64,000 bases of DNA. Origin: Pediococcus acidilactici (GTDB lineage Bacteria > Bacillota > Bacilli > Lactobacillales > Lactobacillaceae). The notes beneath the pieces are model-generated. The model was not told the origin of the DNA. It saw only the letters and a program-made list of their open reading frames with translations, and made no database searches. The stretch spans positions 558,001 to 622,000 of the forward strand of contig CP103908.1 of the NCBI GenBank assembly GCA_024970065.1, written 5' to 3'. Positions 36,969-48,556 of the stretch are shown piece by piece (position 1 is the first letter of the stretch; each line of letters begins with the position of its first letter). Made by a program: the position numbers and the translations under genes.

Positions 36969-38810
36969 ATGAACAAAAATATGGCTTCTTTATTGGATGT
37001 CCTACTACAACAGGATGACTATATAACTGCAACTCAACTAGCCGATATATTAGGGGTCACCGAGCGAAGCGTACGTAATTATGTGCGTAATTTAAACGGG
37101 GGAACAGCTAATTCATTAATTATTTCGTCTAATGAAGGTTACCGAATCCAAAAAGAACCATACAACGATGCGTTAAAATCTGGCTTATTAGGAAAAGAAG
37201 ACAATCTGCTATTTGTCCTTGCTTTTAATCTTATGAACGTTCGGGAATATACTTCGTTTGATAAATTGGCAAGACAAGTGAACTATTCGCCTGAAGGAAT
37301 TAGAAAAAAGGTCCAAGAACTTTTTAAAAAGATTACCGAAAGTAACCTGAAACTTAAAATCGATTCTAAGATTTTTACTGGGATTCGAATTAAGGGTGAG
37401 GAAGGGCAGAAGCGGCTACTACTCGAATTGCTTTTGCCGCTCAACCAAATTACTAAAGAAAATATTACTAAGTCACTACAAGAACTTGTTGAAAACTTAT
37501 TTACTCAGTCCGATATACGAACTGAAAGTGACGTTCTTGATAAAGTGTTTTCTTCAAAAAACGTGTCTATGGATTTTATGGTATATGTGAAGATTTTATG
37601 CCATGTTTTAATTCTTAAAAGAAGGTGGATAAATGGTGAAAGAATTGTCGAACTGAAGGCAGATAAGACAATAAAAAAGTATGCAGAGTATATGGTTGCA
37701 GAAGAATTATTAAGTGCTCAACCAATTGTGATTAAAGATCAAGCTGAGATAGAAGCCTTAGCAAGCTATTTATTAGCCCTCCCGATAAATATTCCTAATC
37801 AATATGCAATACCGACTGAGGAGGGGAAAAAGCGGAAAATTAGTAATGCCCTAAAGCAAGTTGAACAGTATTATAAGTTACCAATTTACTCAAATGATAA
37901 CTATTACAGGCAAATTAGCAATCATATCTTCCGGCTGCTTTATCCGTTAAACGAAAGTATTCCAATTTTCAATCCTTATTCAAGAGAGACAAAAAGAGAA
38001 TACTTTTACGCTTATTCAATAGCTTGTTATTTATACGCGCTTTTAAAAGAAGACTTAGATATTAAGATTCCAGACTCGGAAGTGGCATACCTGGCGATGC
38101 GAATTCAGCTAATTTTGTTGGAGATTGAAGAGAAGGCTATAAATGCATTGTTAATATACAAGGGCAAGAGCGCCGAAGCTGAATTATTTAGATATAAGCT
38201 GAAAACCCGCTTTCCGAACTTAGAAGTTAAAACACTAACCTATATACCGACAGAAAAAGAATTATCAGGTTGTCAATTGATAATTGAGGTTGGAGAAGCG
38301 CAAACACTACAAGGTAACAATGTGGTGCACGTAACGCGTAGTCTTGAATCGCAAAACATAATTGAAATCCAGAAAACCATTGATCTAATTGGTACAAATC
38401 ACTTGATTGAAAATATGGACTACTATCATATGAACGTTAAAGATGCAGATGCAGCTATTAAGTACCTTTTAAAAAAATCTGGATACCAGAATTTGTGTCC
38501 GTATTTTTTGGAACGAGAATCGATGTCTAGTACTGATATTGGTAATCGAGTTGCTTTACCGCATCCGTTTTTGAAGGGTTCGGAGACCTCTTCAAAAGTA
38601 ATTGTCGGTATTAATAGTCATGAAATTTTATGGGGCACCCAAAAAGTTAGATTAATCATTATGTATATCCCGGATGCTAATTTAAAAGTTGACGAAGCTT
38701 TCTTCAATGAGGTTTATCAGAAGACAAAAAATATTGGCTATATAAATAAATTAATTGATACAAGTAGTAAAGAAGAATTTATAAAAATTTGGAACGAAAA
38801 AAAGGAGTAA
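36969..38810 (+). CDS. PRD-containing transcriptional regulator with a PTS EIIA domain
   Basis: A 613-residue MtlR/LicR-like activator. In order: an N-terminal DNA-binding helix-turn-helix (TATQLADILGVTERSVRNYVRNLN), a second HTH, two PRD domains (about residues 170-390), a EIIB-like domain and a C-terminal EIIA domain with ESMSSTDIGNRVALPHPF, whose His is the phosphorylation site. Such proteins activate PTS operons according to the phosphorylation state of the PTS. AAGGAGGG places the start at ATG 36969. It is the first gene of an operon with aldolase and PTS genes, so it probably controls its own operon. Confidence 0.88.
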   Translation: MNKNMASLLDVLLQQDDYITATQLADILGVTERSVRNYVRNLNGGTANSLIISSNEGYRIQKEPYNDALKSGLLGKEDNLLFVLAFNLMNVREYTSFDKLARQVNYSPEGIRKKVQELFKKITESNLKLKIDSKIFTGIRIKGEEGQKRLLLELLLPLNQITKENITKSLQELVENLFTQSDIRTESDVLDKVFSSKNVSMDFMVYVKILCHVLILKRRWINGERIVELKADKTIKKYAEYMVAEELLSAQPIVIKDQAEIEALASYLLALPINIPNQYAIPTEEGKKRKISNALKQVEQYYKLPIYSNDNYYRQISNHIFRLLYPLNESIPIFNPYSRETKREYFYAYSIACYLYALLKEDLDIKIPDSEVAYLAMRIQLILLEIEEKAINALLIYKGKSAEAELFRYKLKTRFPNLEVKTLTYIPTEKELSGCQLIIEVGEAQTLQGNNVVHVTRSLESQNIIEIQKTIDLIGTNHLIENMDYYHMNVKDADAAIKYLLKKSGYQNLCPYFLERESMSSTDIGNRVALPHPFLKGSETSSKVIVGINSHEILWGTQKVRLIIMYIPDANLKVDEAFFNEVYQKTKNIGYINKLIDTSSKEEFIKIWNEKKE

Positions 38811-38816
38811 ATTATT

Positions 38817-39689
38817 ATGTTATACAATGCGAAAGATTTATTAGGCGTAGCTTACAAGAATGAATTTGCAGTTGGTTCGTATAACGTTGCGAATAGTGAA
38901 TTTGTGGAAGCAATCATCGCTGCAGCGGAAGCTAAGAATGCACCGGCAATTATTCAAATCCACCCAAATGAAATCGGTTTAGTTGGCGAAAACTTTATTG
39001 CATATGTCCGTCAAGCTGTTGATCGTACAAAGATTCCGATGGCTATTCATGTTGATCATGGTGGGAGCTTAGCTGATTGTATGAAAGGCATCCATAATGG
39101 CTATACATCAGTAATGATTGATGCTTCAGCGGAAAGCTGGGAGAACAACATTGCCATTACTAAAAAAGTTGTCGAAGCTGCGCATACAGTAGGAGTGTCC
39201 GTAGAAGCCGAGTTGGGTACGATTGGCAGCAATGAATTAAGTTCCGAAAATAATGGTGTCAACGAAATTCTCTACACTGATCCTGAGGATGCACGCAAGT
39301 TTGTCGAAGAAACTGGTGTTGATACATTGGCTGTTGCGATTGGAACGCGTCATGGCCACTATTCTCACGTTGAAAAGCCAGAGTTACGCATCGATCTGTT
39401 AGAAAAGATTCATGAAGCCGTTGATATTCCATTAGTTCTACATGGTGGTTCAGACAATAAAGATTCAGAAATCATGAAGACATATCATCATGGCGTGGCC
39501 AAAATTAACTTATCAACAGATATGAAAACCGCATTCTTTAAACAACTCCGGAAAAACTTAAAAGAAAAACCAGACGCTTACGAACCAGATCAACTATTCC
39601 CGTCGGCCCGTACAGCAGCACAAAAAGTTGTAGAAGGTAAGATGGATCTATTTGGTTCGACTGGTAAAGCAGGTTTGTACAACATTTAG
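38817..39689 (+). CDS. Class II ketose-bisphosphate aldolase
   Basis: A 290-residue zinc aldolase of the fructose/tagatose-bisphosphate family. Zinc and substrate residues lie in IHVDHGGSLADCMKGIHNGYTSVMIDASA, VEAELGTIGSNE, GTRHGHYSH, LVLHGGSDN and KINLSTDMKTAF. Its place between the regulator and a fructose-type PTS indicates cleavage of the sugar 1,6-bisphosphate made from the imported sugar, either fructose-like or tagatose-like. It starts six bases after the regulator stop, with AAAAGGAG. Confidence 0.92.
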   Translation: MLYNAKDLLGVAYKNEFAVGSYNVANSEFVEAIIAAAEAKNAPAIIQIHPNEIGLVGENFIAYVRQAVDRTKIPMAIHVDHGGSLADCMKGIHNGYTSVMIDASAESWENNIAITKKVVEAAHTVGVSVEAELGTIGSNELSSENNGVNEILYTDPEDARKFVEETGVDTLAVAIGTRHGHYSHVEKPELRIDLLEKIHEAVDIPLVLHGGSDNKDSEIMKTYHHGVAKINLSTDMKTAFFKQLRKNLKEKPDAYEPDQLFPSARTAAQKVVEGKMDLFGSTGKAGLYNI

Positions 39690-39721
39690 TTTAAAAAATT
39701 TTAAATATGGAGGTGAAGAGA

Positions 39722-41644
39722 ATGCAGATTGACGAATTGATAGACGTAAAAAATATTAGTGTCACTAACGACTCGCTAACTAAGGATCAGGCGATAGAAA
39801 GATTAGTGCAACTATTATCTGAAAGTGGAGTAGTTGATGATAGTGAAGATGTCACTAAAGCGATTTTTAAACGAGAAAATGAAATATCTACTTCGGTAGG
39901 GTATGGCGTTGCGATTCCCCACGCTCGTAGTAAGGCTGTAAATAAGGCTAGCATTGCGATATTAAAGGATCTCAACGGGATTGAGTGGGGTGAAGATCGA
40001 GTTAACCTGGTCTTTATGATTGTTGCCGAAGAAGCAGCATCAGATGAGCATTTGAAAATGCTATCCAAGATCTCCACGTTTCTCATGGATGAAGTTTTTA
40101 GAGCTAAGCTATTAGTTGCTACTTCTAGTAAAGAAATACTCGACGTGTTGCTCCAACAAGAGGCGGAGACTACGGTCAATGAAGTCAGCAAAAATTCTGG
40201 TAAATATTTAATTGGAATTAGTGCTTGTATGACTGGTATTGCGCATACTTTTATGGCCGCAGAAGCCTTAGCTAATGAAGCCAAGGAACGGGGGATGCGT
40301 GTTAAGATTCAAACTAATGGATCAACCGGGATTGAAAACAAATTGACGCCAAAGGATGTTTCTGAGGCAGATGCGATTGTGGTGGCCCATGACGTTAAAG
40401 TTGATACCAGTGTATTTGGCGATTTACCTTACGTTGATGTGCCAGTTAAAAAGGCTATTAGCTCTCCAAGCGGCGTGGTAGATGAAGCATTAACGAAGAT
40501 GGTCACTGGTCGGGCCGAAAGAAAAGATAAAGTGATTAAAGAAACAACGACGGAACCCGAAGAAGAAAACTTATCTGTGGGTAAGAAAATCGCACGCGAA
40601 TTCTATACGCACGTTATGAGTGGGGTTTCTTATATGATTCCATTTGTCGTAGTGGGTGGGATATTTATCGCTATTTCATTCATGTTTGGAATCTATGCTT
40701 CGGACCCTAGCAGCAGTCAGTACAATATCTGGGCTGGATTCTTTAACGAAGTCGGTGGAAATGCCGCATTTAAGCTTTACGTACCTATTCTAGCTGGATT
40801 TATTTCCTGGTCGATTGCAGATAAAGCAGGTCTTGCCCCAGGGATGATTGGTGGGATGATGGCCGTGAATGGCGGCTCAGGCTTCCTAGGTGGAATGGTA
40901 GCCGGGTTCTTAGGCGGTTATGTAATGCGGTTTATTGTTAAACGTACGCGTAAAATTCCACACACTTACCAGGGACTGATGTCGGTATTGTTTAACCCAT
41001 TATTGGCAACGTTGATTGTTGGACTAGTTATGTTCTTTATACTGAACACCCCAATGTCAGAATTAATTAATGCGTTGACGTCCTGGTTAAAATCAATGAA
41101 CGGCGCTAATGCAGCAGTTATGGGAGCCTTGTTGGCCGGCATGATGGCTTCGGATATGGGTGGTCCGATCAACAAGACGGCTTCGGCATTCGGTTTAGCG
41201 ATGTTTGCTTCCAAAATTTATGGTCCTTCAGCAGCTTTGATGGTCGGCGGAATGGTCCCACCGTTAGGAATCGCAATTGCGACCACACTTTTCCGACGTA
41301 AATTTAGTATCCAAGAACGCGAAGCAGGAAAGGCTAACTACGTTTTAGGGGCTAGTTTCATTACGGAAGGAGCCATTCCATTTGCGGCCGGTGATCCGTT
41401 GCATACTATCCCGGCTAATATTATTGGTGCGGCAGTTGGCGGGGCGCTATGTATGGCTTATGGTATTACATTACAAGCTCCTCACGGTGGGGTATTTGTA
41501 ATTCCGATTTCATGTAACCATCCAATTATTTATGTTGGCTGCATTCTCCTAGGTTCATTTGTCACTGCATTAGTATTAGGCTTTACAAAGAAGAATTTGA
41601 CTGAGGACCAAATCAACAGACAAATGGCAGGTGGTATTATTTAG
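39722..41644 (+). CDS. PTS fructose-type transporter, EIIABC fusion
   Basis: A 640-residue three-domain permease. EIIA (residues 1-145) has the phospho-His in GYGVAIPHARS, EIIB (about 165-265) has the phospho-Cys in GISACMTGIAHTFMAAEAL, and EIIC (about 295-640) is polytopic with GGMMAVNGGSGFLGGMVAGFLGGY and TEGAIPFAAGDPL. It takes up and phosphorylates a fructose-like hexose. GGAGGTG places the start at ATG 39722. No 1-phosphofructokinase gene accompanies it, so either a chromosomal kinase is used or the product directly suits the aldolase pathway. Confidence 0.93.
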   Translation: MQIDELIDVKNISVTNDSLTKDQAIERLVQLLSESGVVDDSEDVTKAIFKRENEISTSVGYGVAIPHARSKAVNKASIAILKDLNGIEWGEDRVNLVFMIVAEEAASDEHLKMLSKISTFLMDEVFRAKLLVATSSKEILDVLLQQEAETTVNEVSKNSGKYLIGISACMTGIAHTFMAAEALANEAKERGMRVKIQTNGSTGIENKLTPKDVSEADAIVVAHDVKVDTSVFGDLPYVDVPVKKAISSPSGVVDEALTKMVTGRAERKDKVIKETTTEPEEENLSVGKKIAREFYTHVMSGVSYMIPFVVVGGIFIAISFMFGIYASDPSSSQYNIWAGFFNEVGGNAAFKLYVPILAGFISWSIADKAGLAPGMIGGMMAVNGGSGFLGGMVAGFLGGYVMRFIVKRTRKIPHTYQGLMSVLFNPLLATLIVGLVMFFILNTPMSELINALTSWLKSMNGANAAVMGALLAGMMASDMGGPINKTASAFGLAMFASKIYGPSAALMVGGMVPPLGIAIATTLFRRKFSIQEREAGKANYVLGASFITEGAIPFAAGDPLHTIPANIIGAAVGGALCMAYGITLQAPHGGVFVIPISCNHPIIYVGCILLGSFVTALVLGFTKKNLTEDQINRQMAGGII

Positions 41645-42051
41645 GTGCCAAACGGTTTTGGTTATTAGTAAATTGCTTCAGAGGATTGCATAATATCAGA
41701 AATAGAGATATTTAGAAAGACTGAATGGCATTATTAATTTTAAGTAAAATACAAGGATAATTTTAACAGCTAAAGTATGCTCTCAATATTTTTGGGAAGC
41801 ATACTTTTTTGTTTGCATAGAATTAAGTTTTAGGAGGGATGATTTCCCGCAGCATGGATGCGGTTAAGGTCCCGTTATATTTAAAATTTGATAAAGAGGT
41901 GAGTGAACATTTGGCAACTCTTTAGGAAGAAAATCCCGTAATCTAAATGGACATAAAACTTCCCCTCACGGTGAAAAAGCTAAATTTAAACAATAATGAA
42001 AGGACTTTATTCTAAGAGCGTAAAAAGAAATCATTCATGGAGGTATTTATT
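41645..42051 (+). other. Intergenic region between the two PTS operons
   Basis: Contains a terminator (next entry), an AGGAGGG at 41831-41837 followed almost at once by a 28-codon open frame, and the likely promoter and leader for the second operon. I see no convincing gene. Confidence 0.4.
41773..41811 (+). terminator. Terminator of the fructose-type operon
   Basis: AAGTATGCT and AGCATACTT flank a 16-base loop and are followed by TTTTT. Confidence 0.75.
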
Positions 42052-42354
42052 ATGAGTTTAAACGTGTTATTAGTGTGTGGATCGGGAGCTTCATCGGGCT
42101 TTATGGCGGCAAATATGCGGAAAGCTGCCAAAAAAGCAGGATTAGACTATAAAATTCAAGCACGTAGCGAAGCAGAACTTAATGACTACGCTAGCGATAT
42201 TGATGTTTTAATGGTGGGACCACATTTGAAATCAGAATTCGAAGCGCTTCAAAAAAGTGTACCTGACAAGGTCGTTACGATTTTGATGAAGCCAGATTAC
42301 TATTCAATTTTAGATGGGGCGGCGGCTGTTGAACATATCAAATCGGAAGTTTAA
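42052..42354 (+). CDS. PTS lactose/cellobiose-family EIIB
   Basis: A 100-residue EIIB with the phospho-Cys in LLVCGSGASSGFMAANMRKAA, the P-loop-like site of this family. It passes phosphate from EIIA to the sugar bound in EIIC. GGAGG before ATG 42052 excludes the upstream in-frame ATG at 42037. It is the first gene of an IIB-IIC-IIA-GH1 operon. Confidence 0.92.
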   Translation: MSLNVLLVCGSGASSGFMAANMRKAAKKAGLDYKIQARSEAELNDYASDIDVLMVGPHLKSEFEALQKSVPDKVVTILMKPDYYSILDGAAAVEHIKSEV

Positions 42355-42372
42355 CTAAATGGAGGTAGCTTA

Positions 42373-43599
42373 ATGAATAAATTTATGGATGCCTTGAATA
42401 ACGGATTTGCTCCGCGTGCGCAGAAGGTGGCTAATAACGAATGGGTTTTAACCATTAAAAATTCAATCCTACAAGTCTTGCCTTTTATATTTGTAGGATC
42501 ACTGATTACCTTACTTGATATTCCAGAGAACTTTTTTGACTGGTGGCCAAATCTATCGCCTATTAGCAGTTTTACATTCGGACTAACTTCAATCTTTGTT
42601 GCTTTCCTTTTTCCGTATAACGTGATGGAGCAAAAGAAGTTGAGTAACCAGAAAATAATTGCCGGTTTATCATCGGTCGCTCTGTTCTTAATGCTTGCTA
42701 ATCCAACTTGGGATAAGACTAGTTCGATAATATCGTATCAATTTTCTGAATTAGGAGCAGGAGGTATGTTTGTTGCATTAGTTGTTGGTGGATTTGTGGC
42801 ATTAATAATGGGGGCATTCGGAAAGTTTAGCTTTTTTAATGAGGATACTGCATTACCAGATTTTATTATTTCATGGTTTGATTCAATGTTACCAATTATG
42901 ATAGTGGTTGGAGCAGGGTGGCTGCTATCTTATGTAATTCACTTCGATTTATACAAGATAGTTCAGCTACTGCTTTCACCTTTATCGTCATCTTTTGATA
43001 CTTGGTGGGGATTTACCCTTATTCTATTTTTAGACTGTTTTATATACTCAATGGGAATTTCAGGCTGGGTCCTTGCTGGAGTAGAGTCACCAATTATGTT
43101 TGCATCAATAGCTGACAATGCTACTAAATTTTCAAATGGCGCTCAAAATTTACATATTTACACGCATGAAGTTATTTTTAGTTTTCCTTGGATTGGTGGT
43201 ATTGGTTGTACTTTGCCTTTAGTCATAATTATGTTGTTATGGGGAAAATCTAAGAGAACTAAAGCGCTATCGAAAGCAGTTATTTTGCCATCAATTTTTA
43301 ATATTAATGAACCAGTTGTTTTCGGTATTATTGCTTGGAATCCTTACTTAATGGTACCGCTATGGATTAATGGGATAGTTCTTCCATTGATAACCTACTT
43401 TTGGCTTAAAATGGGGCTTTCACCAATTCCACACTCGTTAATGCAAATGTGGTATATTCCATTTCCTTTTGTGACATGGTTAGTAAGTCCAGCTATCAGT
43501 GCAATTCTTTTAGTAGCAATTTTGTTCTTTGTATCAGGAATGATTTATTATCCATTTTTTAAAATTTACGACAACAATTTGGTCCAAGAAGATAATTAA
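42373..43599 (+). CDS. PTS lactose/cellobiose-family EIIC
   Basis: A 408-residue polytopic permease with around ten helices. FIFVGSLITLLDIP, THEVIFSFPWIGGIGCTLPL and the substrate-site FNINEPVVFGIIAWNPYLMVPLWIN are the family markers. It imports and phosphorylates a beta-disaccharide or beta-glycoside. GGAGGTAG precedes the ATG. Confidence 0.93.
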   Translation: MNKFMDALNNGFAPRAQKVANNEWVLTIKNSILQVLPFIFVGSLITLLDIPENFFDWWPNLSPISSFTFGLTSIFVAFLFPYNVMEQKKLSNQKIIAGLSSVALFLMLANPTWDKTSSIISYQFSELGAGGMFVALVVGGFVALIMGAFGKFSFFNEDTALPDFIISWFDSMLPIMIVVGAGWLLSYVIHFDLYKIVQLLLSPLSSSFDTWWGFTLILFLDCFIYSMGISGWVLAGVESPIMFASIADNATKFSNGAQNLHIYTHEVIFSFPWIGGIGCTLPLVIIMLLWGKSKRTKALSKAVILPSIFNINEPVVFGIIAWNPYLMVPLWINGIVLPLITYFWLKMGLSPIPHSLMQMWYIPFPFVTWLVSPAISAILLVAILFFVSGMIYYPFFKIYDNNLVQEDN

Positions 43600-43617
43600 A
43601 AAATTGAGGAAGGTTAA

Positions 43618-43962
43618 TTGGTTAATATGATTGATAAAGAAACTTCAAATGAATCTGTAAAGGAAACGATGGAGATCATCATTAAAGCGGGAGACGCGCG
43701 GGATTTTATTTCAAAAGCGCTTGATAAAGTAGCAGAGAGTGATTATAGCGCTGCTAAAGAACTTATGGAAAAAGCCAATCAAAAATTGGTGGCTGCACAC
43801 CGTATTCAAACTAAGAAACTACAAAAAGAAGCGGAAGGCGATGCCGTAGAGTATTCAGTGCTGTTTACCCATGCTCAAGATACGGTAATGACCATTATGA
43901 GCGAATACAATTTATCCAAGAAATTAATTGACATATTTGAACGTAAAGAAGGAAAAAGATAA
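43618..43962 (+). CDS. PTS lactose/cellobiose-family EIIA
   Basis: A 114-residue helical EIIA. The phospho-His is in SVLFTHAQDTVMT, matching the usual VHAQDHLM; AAHRIQTKKLQKEA is the other conserved helix. GAGGAAGG favours the TTG at 43618; ATG 43627 is an alternative. It completes the PTS. Confidence 0.9.
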   Translation: MVNMIDKETSNESVKETMEIIIKAGDARDFISKALDKVAESDYSAAKELMEKANQKLVAAHRIQTKKLQKEAEGDAVEYSVLFTHAQDTVMTIMSEYNLSKKLIDIFERKEGKR

Positions 43963-45432
<1,470 letters not shown>

Positions 45433-45559
45433 TTAAAAAATTATAATTTCGCGATTAGGCAATTTTGAATGCTTTTCGCGAAATTTTGCGTAGAAAGCCA
45501 CGTTTTAATTGGTAAGTTTTTAAATTAAGCATAGTTAATGTTCATGATTAGGGGATATA

Positions 45560-47440
45560 ATGATGTCCACAAAAAGAGAAGAGGAAATGCTCCGGTACCT
45601 CATGACCAAGCCGGGATGGCATAGTGTTCAAGAACTATCGATTTTTTTGGATGTGTCGGGTAGAAGTGTTAAAAAGTACTATAAAAATTTATCAGCAGAT
45701 CACCCAGTGGTTTCTTCAAAGTTGGGCTACAAATATGAGGGCACTAGAGAAATTAGTGAAAAACAACCGGAATCAAAAGGTTCCAAAATCCCAACTACTA
45801 AGCGGGAACGGATTTTTTACGTACTCAATAGATTGCTAAGCAACGATGCGCCGGTAAATGTGTACGACCTAGCTGAAGAAATTTTTGCTAGTGAATCTAA
45901 TTTAAAACTTGATTTTAAAGCGGCCGTAAAATATGCGAAAAATTTTGGCTTAACTTTGAAACAGCGAGGGGATTATTTCTCTATCTCTGGTAGCGAAGAA
46001 GATAAGCGACACATGCTTTCAGACATGCTATATAAAGAAAGCGACGGAAATTTTGTTAGTAAATCAATTATTCAAAGTAACTTTCCTACAATTGATTTAG
46101 ATAGACTGTACATGATTACGCAAGCATGTGTAAAGGAACACCACATTTATTTGAATACTTTTGATTTGAATAACATTGTTTTGCACGTGGTAATTGCCAT
46201 TCAGCGGATTAGAGACGGGTATCAAACGCAACCACAGCTAGATGATTTTTACTGGAAAAGTAGTCGCTTTGCCAAAGATTTACTAAAGAAAGTTGAAAAC
46301 AGTCAGACAAACGTTCATTTTTCTAAAGATGACTTAGAAAGTCTGGGGCTGGTCATTGATGGTTCGGTTTCCCGATGGACGATTGATATGAAAGACAGTA
46401 TTTCAGAAAGTTCATTACACTTAATTCGCGTCATTCTTGCTTACGTGAAGAGCATTTATAAAATTGATTTGACGGGACCTGATTTTATAAATCAATTTGC
46501 GATTCACGTTAGCCGGTTAATTCAACGGTTGCGAGACGGGAAAAGCATACAAAATCCGATGGCTAATCAAATGAAGGCTCAAAGCCCTACTGTCTACGAA
46601 TGTGCGGTGCTAATATCTCATAAGATTGCAAACTATGTAGGAGTGCCGGTTCCTGATAACGAGATTGCCTACATTGCTATGCATATTGGAAATGCCATTG
46701 CAAAACAGATCGAAGATAAAGAACGGCTAAGGACAACAATTTTAATTCCAGATTATCAGGGGAAATTTCTATCAATTGTTGATCAAATTGAGAAGAATTT
46801 TGGTAGTGAACTAGTAATTACAAAGGTCGTCACCACAGAGTCTGCAGTAGAAAATGATCTTGATTTATTAATTGCCTTTACAGATACAATTTCAGCCAGA
46901 GTACCCAGTGTACAAATTTCGCCATTCTTTACGAAAAATGATAATCGCATGCTGAAAAATAAGATTGATGAAATTGGTAATGAAAAGCGGCGGAGGGCAT
47001 TTGATAGCCAAATTGGAACATTCTTCGACCAACGCTTCTTCACGATTAGTCAACAATTGAAAACGAAGGAAGCCGTTATTGAGCATATTGCCAATGCCTT
47101 TTACCAAGCTAAAGTAACCGACCAAGATTACCAAAAAGATTTGTTGGATAGGGAACAAATGTCGTCCACGGCATTTGGCAAAATAGCAATTCCTCATTCG
47201 TTAACCATGAAAGCGCATAGTACCAAGGGGTTCATTTATATCAATCCTAACGGGCTAACTTGGGGAACGAATCGCGTTTACCTAGTATTCGCTTTAGCTG
47301 TGCGAAAAGAAGATTCTAAGTTGTTTAGAAACATTTTTGATAGGTTATCGGACGTGATGACGGAAGAAAAGAATATTGCTGAATTGGTCGGAAGCACGAG
47401 TTACGAGGACTTCTTGGGGAGGATTAAGGGGATGTTATAA
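45560..47440 (+). CDS. PRD-containing transcriptional regulator with a PTS EIIA domain
   Basis: A 626-residue relative of the regulator at 36.9 kb. N-terminal helix-turn-helix (HSVQELSIFLDVSGRSVKKYYKNL), central PRDs (EHHIYLNTF, ecAVLISHKI...IAYIAMHIGN), a EIIB-like region and C-terminal EIIA with DREQMSSTAFGKIAIPHSL. It should sense the phosphorylation state of the adjacent lac/cel-type PTS. The ribosome site is weak (GGGGA), so low expression is expected; either ATG 45560 or 45563 could be used. It lies 127 bases after the GH1 gene. Confidence 0.87.
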   Translation: MMSTKREEEMLRYLMTKPGWHSVQELSIFLDVSGRSVKKYYKNLSADHPVVSSKLGYKYEGTREISEKQPESKGSKIPTTKRERIFYVLNRLLSNDAPVNVYDLAEEIFASESNLKLDFKAAVKYAKNFGLTLKQRGDYFSISGSEEDKRHMLSDMLYKESDGNFVSKSIIQSNFPTIDLDRLYMITQACVKEHHIYLNTFDLNNIVLHVVIAIQRIRDGYQTQPQLDDFYWKSSRFAKDLLKKVENSQTNVHFSKDDLESLGLVIDGSVSRWTIDMKDSISESSLHLIRVILAYVKSIYKIDLTGPDFINQFAIHVSRLIQRLRDGKSIQNPMANQMKAQSPTVYECAVLISHKIANYVGVPVPDNEIAYIAMHIGNAIAKQIEDKERLRTTILIPDYQGKFLSIVDQIEKNFGSELVITKVVTTESAVENDLDLLIAFTDTISARVPSVQISPFFTKNDNRMLKNKIDEIGNEKRRRAFDSQIGTFFDQRFFTISQQLKTKEAVIEHIANAFYQAKVTDQDYQKDLLDREQMSSTAFGKIAIPHSLTMKAHSTKGFIYINPNGLTWGTNRVYLVFALAVRKEDSKLFRNIFDRLSDVMTEEKNIAELVGSTSYEDFLGRIKGML

Positions 47441-47463
47441 AACGTACACTTAATTTGCATAGT

Positions 47464-47517
47464 AAAAAATAGCTGCCGTTAGCAATCAGAGTTTTATTGC
47501 TAACGGCAGCTATTTTT
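47464..47517. terminator. Strong bidirectional terminator
   Basis: AAAATAGCTGCCGTTAGCAAT and ATTGCTAACGGCAGCTATTTT, a 21-bp perfect stem with a 10-base loop. Confidence 0.9.
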
Positions 47518-47556
47518 GAGACAACTTTGACTTAAAATACGTAATTAAGCTGGACT

Positions 47557-47829
47557 TTATCTAATCTGTAATGTTTTACCATCTTCTGATAGAAAAATTC
47601 GCCCTTTAAAAACGTGACCATGTACATTTATGTCATGTAAATTACCATCTGAAAATAATTTTATTTTTTTAGTTTCTGATAATTTATTGATTACTACCAT
47701 AACTAAATTGTGAGAAGATACCTGGCTAGTAGTGCGTCCTTGAGCATCATGCGAAAAAGTGACGTTTTCTTTAGTATGTTTTATAATGTCACCGAAAATT
47801 TCAACATTGTCGATATAAAATTTATCCAT
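47557..47829 (-). CDS. Hypothetical 90-residue protein
   Basis: A short beta-rich frame starting MDKFYIDNVEIFGDIIKHTKENV and ending GRIFLSEDGKTLQIR. The GGGG before ATG 47829 is only a fair ribosome site. No signal peptide or membrane segment is seen, and I do not recognise a family. It borders a decayed region, so it may itself be the tail of a lost gene, but its frame is clean. Confidence 0.4.
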   Translation of the reverse strand: MDKFYIDNVEIFGDIIKHTKENVTFSHDAQGRTTSQVSSHNLVMVVINKLSETKKIKLFSDGNLHDINVHGHVFKGRIFLSEDGKTLQIR

Positions 47830-48069
47830 GTGAATACCCCATTTCTGTGTTTTAGTTATTAACTTTGAAAATTATATCTCCGTAGGCAGAATCACGTCCA
47901 TATTCACTTTATTAAATGCTGATATTACAAACACCAACTCTGCCTTTCTGTAAGCGAATACTTCAAGATTATTGATTAACTGGTTTATAATAGCTTCATG
48001 TGAATAATCGTTCCCGCTTGGTTTCGAGATTGCAAAGGCACTGCTATTAGCTTACATCCGCTTAAAACA

Positions 48070-48480
48070 GAATATACCATTATTTTCCTTCGTAAACAGT
48101 GTATTATAATTTACTATTAGCAGTATTCGATTTTAGATGTATATAATATTTATCTTCTCCAAGTTTATTATCAATATACGTGAAGACTGTTTCATCATGA
48201 TTAAAAGTTTATCTAAATTTGGACTTGGTTTATTAATATTTTTTTGTCAGATAATCTAGGATAAACAGTATAAATAACTTTTACATTACTCGTATACCTC
48301 TTATTATAACTTTCATTTATGTGTTAACACCTTTTATTTCTGTGTTATGTGCTGGTTTGTATATGTCGTTGATCCATTCGTAGGGTCTACTAAAGTAATT
48401 TCAGTCATACAAAGAACTATGTCTGCAAGAATTAGTATTAATGAATTCCTTTTTTGAGCTACGCTTTAGTGCTAAATAGC
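48070..48480 (-). pseudogene. Decayed gene, possibly a secreted protein
   Basis: The minus strand holds discontinuous coding-like pieces in shifting frames: DPTNGSTTYTNQHITQ, then YTSNVKVIYTVYPRLSDKKI, then DETVFTYIDNKLGEDKYYIHLKSNTANSKL and YTVYEGK. They are broken by stops and indels. The Thr/Asn/Lys-rich style suits an extracellular protein. Parent family is unknown. Bases 47830-48070 show nothing I can assign. Confidence 0.4.
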
Positions 48481-48556
48481 TTAGTCAATTTATCTATAAT
48501 AGCAAGTGCCATACCGCTATCCCTTAAAGAAGCTCCCATTAGTTACTGTTCTATTA

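Noticed and set aside
41838..41924. 28-codon open frame ISRSMDAVKVPLYLKF
   Set aside because: AGGAGGG sits only directly against the ATG, too close for initiation, and no family is recognised.
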